A stretch of 64,000 nt of DNA. Source: JANSYL01 sp965229695. GTDB taxonomy: Bacteria; Pseudomonadota; Alphaproteobacteria; Rhodobacterales; Rhodobacteraceae. The stretch spans positions 2,852,001 to 2,916,000 of the forward strand of contig OZ245921.1 in the NCBI GenBank assembly GCA_965229695.1, given 5' to 3'. A program made the translations under genes and the position numbers. Positions 51,588-61,135 of this stretch are shown in pieces. The notes under the pieces were generated by a model. The model was not told the origin of the DNA, did no database searches, and saw nothing but the letters and a program-made list of their open reading frames with translations. The number at the start of each line of letters is the position of its first letter. The first letter of the stretch is position 1.

Positions 51588-52894
51588 TCGACGCGCGCAC
51601 CATCCTGGCCAAGCTGCGCGATGGCGTTGACGTGACCGAGGCCGAGTTGTTTTGGTTCGCCGAGGGGCTTGCAACCGGTGCGGTGACCGACGCCCAAGCC
51701 GGGGCGTTTGCCATGGCGGTCTGCACCAAAGGCGTGTCGCCCGCCGCACGCGTGCAACTGACCATGGCCATGCGCGAAAGCGGCCAGGTTTTGAAATGGA
51801 ACTTGGATGGCCCGGTTCTGGACAAGCATTCCACCGGTGGGGTGGGGGATTGCGCCTCACTGATCCTGGCACCGGCATTGGCCGCTTGCGGGGCGTTTGT
51901 GCCCATGATCTCGGGCCGGGGGTTGGGCCATACCGGCGGCACGCTTGATAAGCTTGAGGCGATCCCAGGCTATCGCACGCAAGTGTCGGTCGAGGAGTTG
52001 CAGGATTTGGTCGGTGACATTGGCTGCGCCATCGTTGGCGCCTCGGGCGATATCGCGCCCGCTGACCGTCGGCTTTACGCCACGCGTGATGTGACGGGCA
52101 CCGTCGAATCCATCGACTTGATCACCGCCTCGATCCTGTCGAAAAAGCTCGCCGCTGGTCTGGAATCGCTGATCCTGGACGTTAAGGTCGGCTCGGGCGC
52201 CTTCATGGCCAAGCCCGAAGATGCCTTGGCCCTGGCGCAATCGCTGGTCGACACGGCGCAAGGGGCGGGCTGCATGACCTCGGCGCTGGTCACAGATATG
52301 AACCAGCCCCTTGTGCCCTCGGCCGGCAATGCGCTGGAGGTGATTGAGGTGATGGCGGCCCTGACCGATAGCGATCTGGGCGCGCCTTTGGTCAAGCTGA
52401 CCATGGCCCTAGGGGGGGAGGTTCTGGCCCTTGGTGGGCTGGCTGCCGATGCGGCGGATGGCGAGGGGCGCATCGCGCGGGCCATCACCAGAGGCCAAGC
52501 GGCGGATATCTTTGGAGAGATGGTCGCCGCCTTGGGTGGCCCGGTCGATTTCATCGAACGCTGGCGCGACCGTCTTCCAGCGGCGCGTGTGATGGTGGAT
52601 GTCCACCCGGCCGAACCTGGCCATATCCGCGCCATCAACACCCGCGCCTTGGGCGAAGCGGTGGTGCGCCTTGGTGGTGGTCGTTTGAAAGAAACCGATA
52701 AGCTCGATCTGGCCGTGGGCCTTAGCGATATCGCGCGGCTTGGGGATCGGGTCGATACCGCGCGGCCCTTGCTGCGCATCCATGCCGCCAGCGAGGACGC
52801 CGCGCGCGGCATCGCAGGCATGGTGCGGTCGGCCTTTGAGATCGGGGATGCCCCGGCGGAAACGCCCGCGCTGATCCATGAAAGGATCGGCTGA
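51584..52894 (+). CDS. deoA: Thymidine phosphorylase
   Basis: A 436-residue enzyme that splits thymidine or deoxyuridine with phosphate to give the base and deoxyribose-1-phosphate. The signature LDKHSTGGVGD is clear, as are SGRGLGHTGGTLDKLE and the C-terminal domain. It uses the deoxyuridine made by Cdd and supplies substrate to DeoB. It overlaps cdd by 4 bases and deoB by 1 base. Confidence 0.96.
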   Translation: MIDARTILAKLRDGVDVTEAELFWFAEGLATGAVTDAQAGAFAMAVCTKGVSPAARVQLTMAMRESGQVLKWNLDGPVLDKHSTGGVGDCASLILAPALAACGAFVPMISGRGLGHTGGTLDKLEAIPGYRTQVSVEELQDLVGDIGCAIVGASGDIAPADRRLYATRDVTGTVESIDLITASILSKKLAAGLESLILDVKVGSGAFMAKPEDALALAQSLVDTAQGAGCMTSALVTDMNQPLVPSAGNALEVIEVMAALTDSDLGAPLVKLTMALGGEVLALGGLAADAADGEGRIARAITRGQAADIFGEMVAALGGPVDFIERWRDRLPAARVMVDVHPAEPGHIRAINTRALGEAVVRLGGGRLKETDKLDLAVGLSDIARLGDRVDTARPLLRIHAASEDAARGIAGMVRSAFEIGDAPAETPALIHERIG

Positions 52895-54102
52895 TGCCGC
52901 GCGCGTTTCTGGTGGTTTTGGATAGTGTCGGTATTGGCGGCGCGCCCGATGCGGATCGGTTTTTCAACGGTGATCTGCCCGATACAGGGTCCAACACGCT
53001 TGGCCATATCGCCGAAATCTGCGCCGCTGGTGGCGCGGAAGAGGGGCGCAGCGGCCCCTTGCGCTTGCCGCATCTGGACGCGCTTGGCCTGGGCGCGTCC
53101 CTGCGCCTGGCGTCCGGCGCGCGCGGGGAAGGCTTGGATGCCGATCCCAACGGGCTTTGGGGCGCCGCGGAGGAGGTCAGCCCCGGCAAGGACACGCCTT
53201 CGGGCCATTGGGAACTGGCCGGTCTGCCGGTGCCCTGGGATTGGGCCTATTTCCCTGACACCAAGCCCAGCTTCCCCGACGATATCGTGGCCGAGGCGCA
53301 GCGATTGGCTGGCACCGATGGCATCCTTGGCAATGAACATGCCAGCGGAACCGAAATCATCGCCCGCCTGGGGGAGGAGCATCAGCGCACCGGTTGGCCG
53401 ATTTGCTACACCTCTGCCGATAGTGTGTTCCAGATCGCGGCGCATGAGGACAGCTTTGGCCTCGACCGGCTTCTGACGCTTTGCAAGGCGCTGGCACCGA
53501 TGCTGCACGCCCGCAAAATCGGGCGCGTGATCGCGCGCCCCTTTGTGGGGGAGCCGGGAAATTATGCCCGTACCGGCAACCGGCGCGATTATGCCATCAC
53601 GCCGCCATCACCCACTTTGTTGGATTGGGTGCAAGGGGCCGGGCGGCGCACCTATGCGATTGGCAAGATTAAGGATATCTTCGCGGGCCAAGGCGTCGAT
53701 CAGGTGATCAAGGGCCCAGATCGAGAGCTGATGCAGCATCTGGCCAACCATGTGGCCGAGGCCGAAGATGGCAGCCTGACCTTCGCCAATTTCGTTGAAT
53801 TCGACAGCCTTTATGGCCATCGCCGCGACGTGTCGGGTTATGCGCGGCATCTGGAATGGTTTGACGCGGCGATCACGCCGATCCTGACCGTGTTGAAGCC
53901 CGATGATCTGATGATCTTCACCGCCGATCACGGCAATGACCCAAGCTGGAGCGGCACCGACCACACCCGCGAACGGGTGCCGGTCCTTGCCAAGGGGCCA
54001 TATTCGGGGCAGATCGGCCTGTGCAGCTTTGCCGATGTGGGCGCATCGGTGGCAGCACATCTTGGCGTGCCAAGCCAAGGCCCGGGGCGGTCATTCCTCT
54101 GA
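52894..54102 (+). CDS. deoB: Phosphopentomutase
   Basis: A 402-residue metalloenzyme of the alkaline-phosphatase superfamily that interconverts (deoxy)ribose-1- and 5-phosphate. Metal and catalytic motifs are the N-terminal VLDSVGIGGAPDA, GKDTPSGHWELAG (the Thr nucleophile), and FTADHGNDPSWSGTDHTRE. It starts within the deoA stop (TGATG). No deoC aldolase gene is present in the window. Confidence 0.96.
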   Translation: MPRAFLVVLDSVGIGGAPDADRFFNGDLPDTGSNTLGHIAEICAAGGAEEGRSGPLRLPHLDALGLGASLRLASGARGEGLDADPNGLWGAAEEVSPGKDTPSGHWELAGLPVPWDWAYFPDTKPSFPDDIVAEAQRLAGTDGILGNEHASGTEIIARLGEEHQRTGWPICYTSADSVFQIAAHEDSFGLDRLLTLCKALAPMLHARKIGRVIARPFVGEPGNYARTGNRRDYAITPPSPTLLDWVQGAGRRTYAIGKIKDIFAGQGVDQVIKGPDRELMQHLANHVAEAEDGSLTFANFVEFDSLYGHRRDVSGYARHLEWFDAAITPILTVLKPDDLMIFTADHGNDPSWSGTDHTRERVPVLAKGPYSGQIGLCSFADVGASVAAHLGVPSQGPGRSFL

Positions 54103-54135
54103 CCCTTGGGCACAGAAAACACTGGGGCGGATGCC

Positions 54136-55116
54136 ATGCGCGACATGAAGAAAATCGAACTGCATCTGCACCTCGAAGGGGGCGCGCCGCCCGCGTTCAT
54201 TCGCGGCCTGGCGGCTGAGAAAAGCGTCGATCTCAGCCAGATTTTCAACCCCGATGGCAGCTATTCCTACCGCGATTTCTGGCATTTCCTGTCGGTCTAT
54301 GAGGCCGCGACCAGCGTCTTGACCAGCCCGGAGGATTTTGCCCGCCTGACCCGGGCGGTGCTGGAAGAAAGCGCGAGCCATGGCGTGATCTACTCCGAAA
54401 CCTTCCTAAGCCCCGATTTCTGCGGTGGCGGTGATTTGGGCGCGTGGCGCGAGTACCTGGCCGCGATGGAAGAGGCCGCAGATGAAGCAGAGCGTGACCT
54501 GGGTATCACCCTGCGTGGGGTGATCACCTGCATCCGTCATTTCGGCCCGGAAAAATCCAAACCCATCGCGGTTTGCGCCGCCGAAACCAAAGGGCGTTTC
54601 ATTCGCGGCTTTGGCATCGCGGGTGACGAAAAGGTCGGCAAACCAGCCGATTATACTTGGGCGTTTGATTGCGCGCGCGAGGCGGGGCTGCATCTGACTG
54701 CCCATGCGGGCGAATGGGGTGGCGCGCAATCGGTGCGCGATGCGCTCGACGCGTTCAAACCCGCACGCATCGGCCACGGGGTGGAGGCGATCTCGGACCC
54801 CGCGCTGGTCGATCACCTGGCCGAAACCGGCGTGGTGCTGGAGGTTTGCCCGGGCTCGAACGTGTTCCTCGGCGTCTTTCCAAGCTGGGCGGAACATCCG
54901 ATTGAAACCCTGCGTGCGCGGGGCGTGAAGGTCACGGTTTCCACCGATGACCCGCCGTTTTTTCACACCACCATGACGGCCGAATACGAAAACCTGGCCC
55001 GGACCTTTGACTGGGACGAAGGCATTATCGCCGAGATTACCGACACCGCGCTTGCCGCCGCGTTTTGTGATGAAGACACCCGCGCGGCCATCCGCAAACA
55101 ATTGGGGGACCCATGA
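54136..55116 (+). CDS. add: Adenosine deaminase
   Basis: A 326-residue zinc enzyme that converts adenosine to inosine. The N-terminal HLHLEGG holds the HxH zinc ligands; LTAHAGEWGG has the third His and catalytic Glu region, IGHGVEA the next, and VSTDDPPFF the zinc Asp. The ATG at 54136 is chosen; a second Met follows at 54145. The product could also act on related purines such as adenine, but the operon favours nucleosides. It overlaps upp by 4 bases. Confidence 0.93.
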   Translation: MRDMKKIELHLHLEGGAPPAFIRGLAAEKSVDLSQIFNPDGSYSYRDFWHFLSVYEAATSVLTSPEDFARLTRAVLEESASHGVIYSETFLSPDFCGGGDLGAWREYLAAMEEAADEAERDLGITLRGVITCIRHFGPEKSKPIAVCAAETKGRFIRGFGIAGDEKVGKPADYTWAFDCAREAGLHLTAHAGEWGGAQSVRDALDAFKPARIGHGVEAISDPALVDHLAETGVVLEVCPGSNVFLGVFPSWAEHPIETLRARGVKVTVSTDDPPFFHTTMTAEYENLARTFDWDEGIIAEITDTALAAAFCDEDTRAAIRKQLGDP

Positions 55117-55745
55117 CCGAGCATCTGACCATCGTTGAGCACCCGCTGGTGCAGCACAAACTGACCTTGATGCGTGAGGCCGAAACCTCGACCAAATCCT
55201 TCCGCCAGTTGCTGCACGAGATCAGCCATCTTTTGGCTTATGAGATCACGCGCAATTTGCCGATGACGACGACCCGGATCGACACCCCGCTAGAGCCGAT
55301 GGATGCGCCCACGATCCAAGGCAAGAAGCTGGCGTTGATCTCGATCCTACGGGCGGGCAATGGGTTGTTGGATGGCATCCTGGATCTGATCCCGAACGCG
55401 CGCGTGGGGTTTGTTGGGCTTTATCGTGACCCCGAAACCCTGCAACCGGTGCAGTATTACTTCAAAGTGCCCGACGCGTTGGAGGATCGGCTGACCATCG
55501 TTGTTGATCCGATGCTTGCCACCGGCAATTCTTCGGCCGCGGCCATTGATCTGTTGAAGGAGGCAGGCGCCAAGAACATCCGGTTCCTTTGCTTGTTGGC
55601 CGCGCCAGAAGGGGTGGCCCGCATGAAAGAGGTGCATCCCGATGTGCCCATCGTCACCGCCGCTTTGGACAGCCATCTCAATGATCACGGATATATCGTC
55701 CCAGGGCTAGGGGATGCGGGTGATCGGATGTTTGGCACAAAATAA
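55113..55745 (+). CDS. upp: Uracil phosphoribosyltransferase
   Basis: A 210-residue enzyme that makes UMP from uracil and PRPP, so the uracil released by DeoA is recovered. The PRPP-binding loop is VVDPMLATGNSSAAAI (Asn in place of the common Gly), and the C-terminal uracil-binding part YIVPGLGDAGDRMFGTK is conserved. It ends the salvage unit. A short inverted repeat (CTTGGCC at 55763, GGCCAAG at 55777) follows. Confidence 0.96.
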   Translation: MTEHLTIVEHPLVQHKLTLMREAETSTKSFRQLLHEISHLLAYEITRNLPMTTTRIDTPLEPMDAPTIQGKKLALISILRAGNGLLDGILDLIPNARVGFVGLYRDPETLQPVQYYFKVPDALEDRLTIVVDPMLATGNSSAAAIDLLKEAGAKNIRFLCLLAAPEGVARMKEVHPDVPIVTAALDSHLNDHGYIVPGLGDAGDRMFGTK

Positions 55746-55825
55746 TCCGTTATTGCGCGCCGCTTGGCCTTTACTTGGCCAAGCCCATCGGCCAAGCTTT
55801 GGCAAAGCAAACATGGGGGGTTTGC

Positions 55826-57052
55826 ATGGACCTGAAGCGATTGCTCCATGCCACAGCCCTGAGCGCGGCCACTGCCATGGCAAGCTCGGGAATAGTCTTG
55901 GCCCAAGGCGTGCCAGCCGAAACACCGCCGGCCAGCTACCAGGGCGACCAATATGTGGACAGCCGCGGCTGTATCTTCATACGCGCCGGGTTCGGCGGTG
56001 CGGTGGAGTGGATCCCCCGTGTGGGGCGTGACCGGCAGCAGCTTTGTGGCTATCAACCGACGCTTGGTGCGGGGCAGACAGCCGCGGCCCCGTCACGGCC
56101 CGCGCAAAGCGATGATGTGGTGATCATCGGCGGCACCCCGTCGCGGCCTGCCACAACCGCGCCCACGACCACCGCAACCCGGCCCGCAACAACGACCCGT
56201 CCGGCGGCAACCACAACGCGCCCGGCGACGACGACCGTGCGCGCGCCCACCACAGCGACGCGGCCCGCAACCACCACCGGCGGGGTCACCATCATTGGCG
56301 GCACCGGCACGGCCACGCGCCCCAGTGCGACGCCGACCGCGCCTGCTGCGGGCACCCCGGCGATCCGGCGGGAACCGGCAAATGCTTCGGCCGCGGCGGT
56401 GATTATCCCGATGTCGCTGTCCACCGGTGCGGCCTGTCCGGGAGCCACGGGCATGACCGGGCAATACCTGCGCGGTCGCTGTGGCCCGCAGCCGGTGCAT
56501 CCCGGCGCCGCCGCGCGCGGTGTGTTCCAAGGCGGGCCTGCGACCGGGACAACCGCCTTTACGACCCGCGTGCCCGAGGGCTATCGCATGGCCTTTGAAG
56601 ACGGGCGGCTGAACCCCCAGCGCGGTCCGCAAACCGCAGCGGGTGATGCGCAAATGGCCCGGATTTGGAGCGATACCGTCCCGCGCCGCTTGCTGACGGC
56701 CGATGAGCGTCAGGCGCTGGTCACGGTGTCGACCCGCTCGCGCGCGCCTTTGGCCCAAGACCTGCGCAACAGCGCCCCGGCCCAGGCCGGAACCGCGCCC
56801 GCGCCGACCATTCGCATTCCCGCCAACCACCGCCATGTGCTGGCGGGCACCTATCCGGATCGGGGGCAGGCGGATCGGGCTTATGCCCAACTTGCGGCCA
56901 GCGGGCAGCCCGCGCGGCTTGGCGTGATCCAGCGCGCCAGCGGGCAGGTTTTTGCCGTGGTGGCCGGCCCCTATGCCTCGCCCCAAGCGTTGGCGCGTGG
57001 CTTGCAAGCGACGCAATCGGCCGGGTTTTCGGGCGCAACCACGCGGCAGTAA
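55826..57052 (+). CDS. Exported SPOR-domain protein with Thr/Arg/Pro-rich linker
   Basis: A 408-residue protein with a signal peptide (LLHATALSAATAMASSGIVLA), a short Cys-containing N-terminal domain (DSRGCIFIRAGFGG ... QQLCGY), and a long low-complexity linker of Thr/Pro/Arg (units like TTTRPATTT, residues about 110-180). The C-terminal segment (HRHVLAGTYPDRGQADRAYAQL ... VFAVVAGPYASPQALARGLQ) has the SPOR pattern that binds denuded septal peptidoglycan. A cell-division or cell-wall role is likely. The ATG at 55826 gives the proper signal peptide. Confidence 0.82.
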   Translation: MDLKRLLHATALSAATAMASSGIVLAQGVPAETPPASYQGDQYVDSRGCIFIRAGFGGAVEWIPRVGRDRQQLCGYQPTLGAGQTAAAPSRPAQSDDVVIIGGTPSRPATTAPTTTATRPATTTRPAATTTRPATTTVRAPTTATRPATTTGGVTIIGGTGTATRPSATPTAPAAGTPAIRREPANASAAAVIIPMSLSTGAACPGATGMTGQYLRGRCGPQPVHPGAAARGVFQGGPATGTTAFTTRVPEGYRMAFEDGRLNPQRGPQTAAGDAQMARIWSDTVPRRLLTADERQALVTVSTRSRAPLAQDLRNSAPAQAGTAPAPTIRIPANHRHVLAGTYPDRGQADRAYAQLAASGQPARLGVIQRASGQVFAVVAGPYASPQALARGLQATQSAGFSGATTRQ

Positions 57053-57058
57053 GCCGTT

Positions 57059-58072
57059 CTAACGGCTGCAGATTTCCTGCAAACTGACCCAATCCGCATC
57101 GCTGAGGAGCGGAGCTGGTTGGCTGTTGCGCATCGGGTCGGCCTCGATCAAACCCAGCACCGTTTCGCCCGACACATCGCGGGCGAAGGCATAGGGTTGC
57201 GAAGAAATCTCAGCCGTCGCAAAGCGCGCGATCATGGCGGCGTCTTCGACCGCCGGGCGCGGTTGGCTAAGCAAGGTCGCGGCATGATTATGGGCGACCT
57301 CTTGCGGCAATTGCCCGGTTGTCAGCAATCGGAATGTGGCCCTAAGCCCGGCGCTTTCCAAAAGCTGCAACATCGGATCTTCGGTGCGGCTGCGCAGGTC
57401 TTCGGCCAGTAGAAACCCGGCCAAAACCTCGGGCGTCTCATAATCTTCAACTAGGGCGGCATTCGCGATCAGCGTGCCGCCGGGCAGGGCCAGGGTTTCG
57501 GGGATGCTCGAGGGCAGGATCACGACCCTGGGGGCGCTGTCAAAGCTGCGCGCGGCCAGGCGATCCAGCGCGCTGCGCCCGCTCGGCGCGGTGCAGGGGC
57601 GACCGGCCAGCCGTGTGATCTCGGTCAACAGGGTTTGGCCAATGGCGCTGCGGCTGGCATCGGGCAGCATCGCAACGGTCTGGCGTGTGAGCGCTGAGGG
57701 CAGCCAGAACGCGAGCAAGGCCAAGGCAATCACGCCCAAACCCAGGCCGGTCATGAGCCGCAATCGGCCCGGATGAGGCCTGCGCCGTTCAATGGCGCTG
57801 CGCAGCTTCTCGATGGCCTCGATCATGTTGGGGTCGTCGATTTCCAGACGCTCATCCCCATCGGGGCCCGGGGCATAGATCGCGGGGCGCTTGCCTGGGT
57901 TCAGACGCAACACGGCAGGCAGGGACCAATGGGTCAATGCCGTGTCGGACAGGGTGGAAATCATCAGGGTCGCATCGCCCAGGGCGACCACCACCTCGCG
58001 GCGCTGATCTTCGGGGCTTTCATGCCAGAGGCCGGTGGCCTCGAGCCTGCGATACTGATCCAGGGCGGTCAT
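57059..58072 (-). CDS. Membrane protein with a degenerate M48-peptidase-like domain
   Basis: A 337-residue protein with a cytosolic N-terminal region, one membrane helix (about residues 107-127) and a periplasmic C-terminal domain. Residues about 183-230 follow the M48 peptidase pattern: ILPSSIPETLALPGGTLI matches the strand before the active site, and EVLAGFLLAEDLRSR stands where the HExxH helix should be. Both His are absent (LLAEDL instead of xxHExxH), so proteolysis is unlikely. It is convergent with the SPOR gene and close to an acyl-CoA synthetase gene on the same strand. The homology is inferred by eye. Confidence 0.6.
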   Translation of the reverse strand: MTALDQYRRLEATGLWHESPEDQRREVVVALGDATLMISTLSDTALTHWSLPAVLRLNPGKRPAIYAPGPDGDERLEIDDPNMIEAIEKLRSAIERRRPHPGRLRLMTGLGLGVIALALLAFWLPSALTRQTVAMLPDASRSAIGQTLLTEITRLAGRPCTAPSGRSALDRLAARSFDSAPRVVILPSSIPETLALPGGTLIANAALVEDYETPEVLAGFLLAEDLRSRTEDPMLQLLESAGLRATFRLLTTGQLPQEVAHNHAATLLSQPRPAVEDAAMIARFATAEISSQPYAFARDVSGETVLGLIEADPMRNSQPAPLLSDADWVSLQEICSR

Positions 58073-58150
58073 TGATGACCTTTGTCTGCTCGGGCTTTTA
58101 TGCCGGGCAAGATACCCTGTTCGCGGCGTTCAAACAACGGGCGCTGGGGA

Positions 58151-59785
58151 TCAGAGATCGGCGGCGGTTTTGCGCAGTTCGAATTTCTGGATCTTGCCGG
58201 TGGAGGTTTTAGGAAGCTCTTGAAACACCACATGTTTTGGCGTTTTGAAGCCAGCCAATCGCTGCCGGGCAAAGGCGATGATCTCGGCCTCATCGGCCTG
58301 TTGCCCCTCCTTCAATTCGATGAAGGCGCAGGGTACTTCGCCCCATTTTTCGTCGGGCTTTGCCACCACCGCGCAGAGCAGGACCGAGGGGTGATGCATC
58401 AACGCGCCCTCAACCTCGACCGAGCTGACATTTTCGCCGCCCGAGATGATGATATCCTTCGCCCGGTCGGCAATTTGTACATAGGTATCAGGGTGTTGCA
58501 GGGCGATGTCGCCGGTGTGGAAATAGCCGCCGCGAAACGCCTCATTGGTGGCGCGGGGATTCTTGTAATAGCCCTTCATGGTGGAATTGCCGCGCATCAT
58601 GATCTCACCCAAAGCCGCGCCATCCATGGGGATTTGTTCCATGGTTTCGGGGTCCATCACGGTGATGTGGTCCATATTGGGCATGGCCACGCCCTGGCGG
58701 GCTTTGATGGCGGCGCGGTCATCGCCGGTCGTGTCGCCCCAAAGGTCTTCTTGCCAGGTGCATTCGGTGGCAGGCCCGTAAACCTCGGTCAGCCCATAGA
58801 CCTGGGTGATGTTGAACCCCATGGTTTCAATCGCCGAAAGCGTGGCGGGGGCCGGGGGGGCACCTGCGGTGAAAACCTCCACCACATGGTCGAAATCGCG
58901 TTTCTCATCATCTTTGGCGTTGACGATCATGTTCAACACGATGGGCGCGCCGCCGAAATGGGTCACCCCCTCATCCGCGATGGCGTCATAGATCGCCTTG
59001 GCGGTGATGTCGCGGCAGCAAACGGTGGTGCCGCCCACGGCGGGCATCGTCCAAACGTGGCACCAGTTGTTACAGTGGAAAAGTGGAACAATCGTTAAAT
59101 AGGTCGGATAAAGCGTCATCCGCCAGGAAATCGGCGTGCCCATGGTGATCAGATAGGCGCCGCGATGGTGGTAGACCACGCCTTTGGGCCGCCCGGTGGT
59201 GCCCGAGGTGTAGTTCAGCGCCAGGCTTTCCCATTCATCGACCGGCATGATCCAGTCGAAATCGGGATCACCCTGGGCCAGCAACGCGTCATAGGTCAGA
59301 TGGCGGCCCGAGGCGTGATAACCCGCTGTTTCGTCGGGCACTTCTACGATCAGGGGAAGGTCGTCGGCCTCCATCTCTTTCAACGCTTCTTCGACAACGC
59401 CCAGAAATTGCGTATCGACCAGGACCACTTTGGCCTCGCCATGGTCCAGGATGTAGGAAATCGTGCCGATATCGAGGCGGATATTGATCGCGTTCAGCAC
59501 CGCGCCGCAGGCGGGCACGGCCCAGTGCGCCTCGACCGCGGGGGCGGTGTTGGGCAGCACGCAGGCCACGACATCTCCGGGGTGAACCCCTTGTTTTTGC
59601 AAGGCGGAAGCCAGTTGCGTGACGCGCGTGAAGAGTTGCGCATAGGTCAGGCGGGTGGTGCGGTCGATCAGGGCGTTGCGCTGGGGGAAGACGCTGTTGG
59701 CGCGGATCAAATGGCTGAGCGGGGTGAGCGGCACATAATTGGCCGCGCGCTTTTCCAGCCCGGTTTCATCTTTCATCCAACCCAT
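58151..59785 (-). CDS. AMP-forming acyl-CoA synthetase
   Basis: A 544-residue ligase that activates a carboxylic acid with ATP and CoA. Core motifs are LNYTSGTTGRPKGVVYHHRG, YGLTEVYGP, YFHTGDIALQHPDTYVQIADRAKD (in parts), and the catalytic Lys in KTSTGKIQKFELR. It resembles short- and medium-chain ligases of the AAE group, distantly also the DmdB ligase of DMSP degradation, but the substrate is not fixed. The ATG at 59785 follows GGAGGGGG; an upstream extension to 59878 is unlikely. No beta-oxidation genes are adjacent. Confidence 0.88.
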   Translation of the reverse strand: MGWMKDETGLEKRAANYVPLTPLSHLIRANSVFPQRNALIDRTTRLTYAQLFTRVTQLASALQKQGVHPGDVVACVLPNTAPAVEAHWAVPACGAVLNAINIRLDIGTISYILDHGEAKVVLVDTQFLGVVEEALKEMEADDLPLIVEVPDETAGYHASGRHLTYDALLAQGDPDFDWIMPVDEWESLALNYTSGTTGRPKGVVYHHRGAYLITMGTPISWRMTLYPTYLTIVPLFHCNNWCHVWTMPAVGGTTVCCRDITAKAIYDAIADEGVTHFGGAPIVLNMIVNAKDDEKRDFDHVVEVFTAGAPPAPATLSAIETMGFNITQVYGLTEVYGPATECTWQEDLWGDTTGDDRAAIKARQGVAMPNMDHITVMDPETMEQIPMDGAALGEIMMRGNSTMKGYYKNPRATNEAFRGGYFHTGDIALQHPDTYVQIADRAKDIIISGGENVSSVEVEGALMHHPSVLLCAVVAKPDEKWGEVPCAFIELKEGQQADEAEIIAFARQRLAGFKTPKHVVFQELPKTSTGKIQKFELRKTAADL

Positions 59786-60100
59786 GGCGTAACCCCCTCC
59801 TGATACGACAGAATCTTTCGTGAGACATGGCAGAGGGCGCAAGAAAAAGAAAGGTTTCTGCGCGCTTGGGCGGGTCAAGTTTGGCGTTAACCTTTGGGTC
59901 GGATGGGGAGGAGGGCGATTTCAGCGCCGTACAGAGGCGGTGCACCACCCATACACAGCCTGTGCATACGCAACAAGCGCACAGCGCACTGGGCGATCAT
60001 GGTTAATCTGTGCGCAGGTGCAAAGGGGTGCTCACGGGATGGTGCCTGGCCCAGCGCCGCCGGGCCGCCTAGGGCAGGGGGCAAAGCGGCAGGAGATGAC
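59786..60100. other. Divergent promoter region, no gene seen
   Basis: About 315 bases between the acyl-CoA synthetase and the nitroreductase genes. It contains A-rich and T-rich patches (AAGAAAAAGAAAGG near 59828) and must hold both promoters. I see no convincing small gene, hairpin or paired operator. Confidence 0.5.
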
Positions 60101-60973
60101 ATGACGGATCAGCTTGAGCGCGTCGTGGCGGCGTTGGCGCGGCGGTTCTTGCAACCGGTGGAGCGCGCCCGCGAGATGGCAGGCGGGTTGGACCGGCTGA
60201 CCAAGGACCAAGCGGCGGGTCTGACTGGGATGATCGGGCGCGGGTCGTGCCGCCATTTCGTGGAAGATGCGGTGCCGGACGATCTGATCCAGCTTATCTG
60301 CGCGGCGGCGCTGTCGTCGCCCAGTAAAAGCGACCTTCAGCAACGTGACATCATCCTGGTGCAAGACCCTGGGCAGCGGGCAGCCCTGCTGGCGCTGATC
60401 GATGGAGAGGGTTGGGCCAAGGACGCGCCGGTTTTGATGGTGTTTTGCGGCAATAACCGGCGGCAGCGGCTGCTACATGACTGGCAAGGTTTGGCGTTTG
60501 CCAATGACCACTTGGACACGCTGTTCAACGCCATCGCGGATGCCGCGATTGTGATGCAGGCGGCCGTGACGGCGGCGGAGGCATTGGGGTTGGGCTGCTG
60601 CCCAATCAGCGCGGTGCGGAACGAGGCGGAGCGGGTGGCCGAGTTGTTAGCCCTGCCGGATCATGTGTTTCCGGCGATGGGTTTGGCATTGGGCTGGCCC
60701 GCGAGCCCGGCCCCGATCAGCCCGCGCTTGCCTTACGCGGTGACGGTGCATGTCGACCGTTATGGAGAGGATGATTTGCGCGGGGCGGTGCAGGCCTATG
60801 ACGCCAAGCGGGCCGAGATGCAGCCCTATGTGCGGGAACGTTATGCGGCAGACCATGCCGGGCGGGCCGTGCGGCTATATGGCTGGAGCGAGGATAAGGC
60901 GCGCCAATACGCCCGCCCTGAACGGGCCGGGTTTGGTGCGTATCTGCGGCGGATCGGTTTCGAGTTGCGATAG
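60101..60973 (+). CDS. Nitroreductase-family flavoprotein
   Basis: A 290-residue FMN oxidoreductase of the NfsA/FRP-like type. The N-terminal part has GRGSCRHFVEDAVPDDLIQ (FMN binding), followed by AALSSPSKSDLQQRDIILV, and the middle has GLGCCPISAVRNEAERVAELL. The long C-terminal tail (WSEDKARQYARPERAGFGAYL) is typical of the NfsA-like subgroup. The natural substrate is unknown; flavin, quinone or nitro compounds are possible. AGGAG precedes the ATG. Confidence 0.82.
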   Translation: MTDQLERVVAALARRFLQPVERAREMAGGLDRLTKDQAAGLTGMIGRGSCRHFVEDAVPDDLIQLICAAALSSPSKSDLQQRDIILVQDPGQRAALLALIDGEGWAKDAPVLMVFCGNNRRQRLLHDWQGLAFANDHLDTLFNAIADAAIVMQAAVTAAEALGLGCCPISAVRNEAERVAELLALPDHVFPAMGLALGWPASPAPISPRLPYAVTVHVDRYGEDDLRGAVQAYDAKRAEMQPYVRERYAADHAGRAVRLYGWSEDKARQYARPERAGFGAYLRRIGFELR

Positions 60974-61135
60974 CGCGCCTGCCATGTTCCGATGAGTGGG
61001 GCCGCACGCAGCCCCCCGCCAACCGGGCATCATCAGGAGAGAGGGCCATGGCAATCAGCGATCCAGTGTCACGGGCGGGTCTGGCGGCTTTGGGCGTCGA
61101 GCGACGCGCTGTTGGCAGCAGCAAGAGGGCATCCG

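Noticed and set aside
56110..56290. Tandem repeat of Thr/Pro/Arg codons as a possible mobile or CRISPR-like repeat
   Set aside because: It is a low-complexity linker inside an intact exported protein; the units are irregular and in frame.
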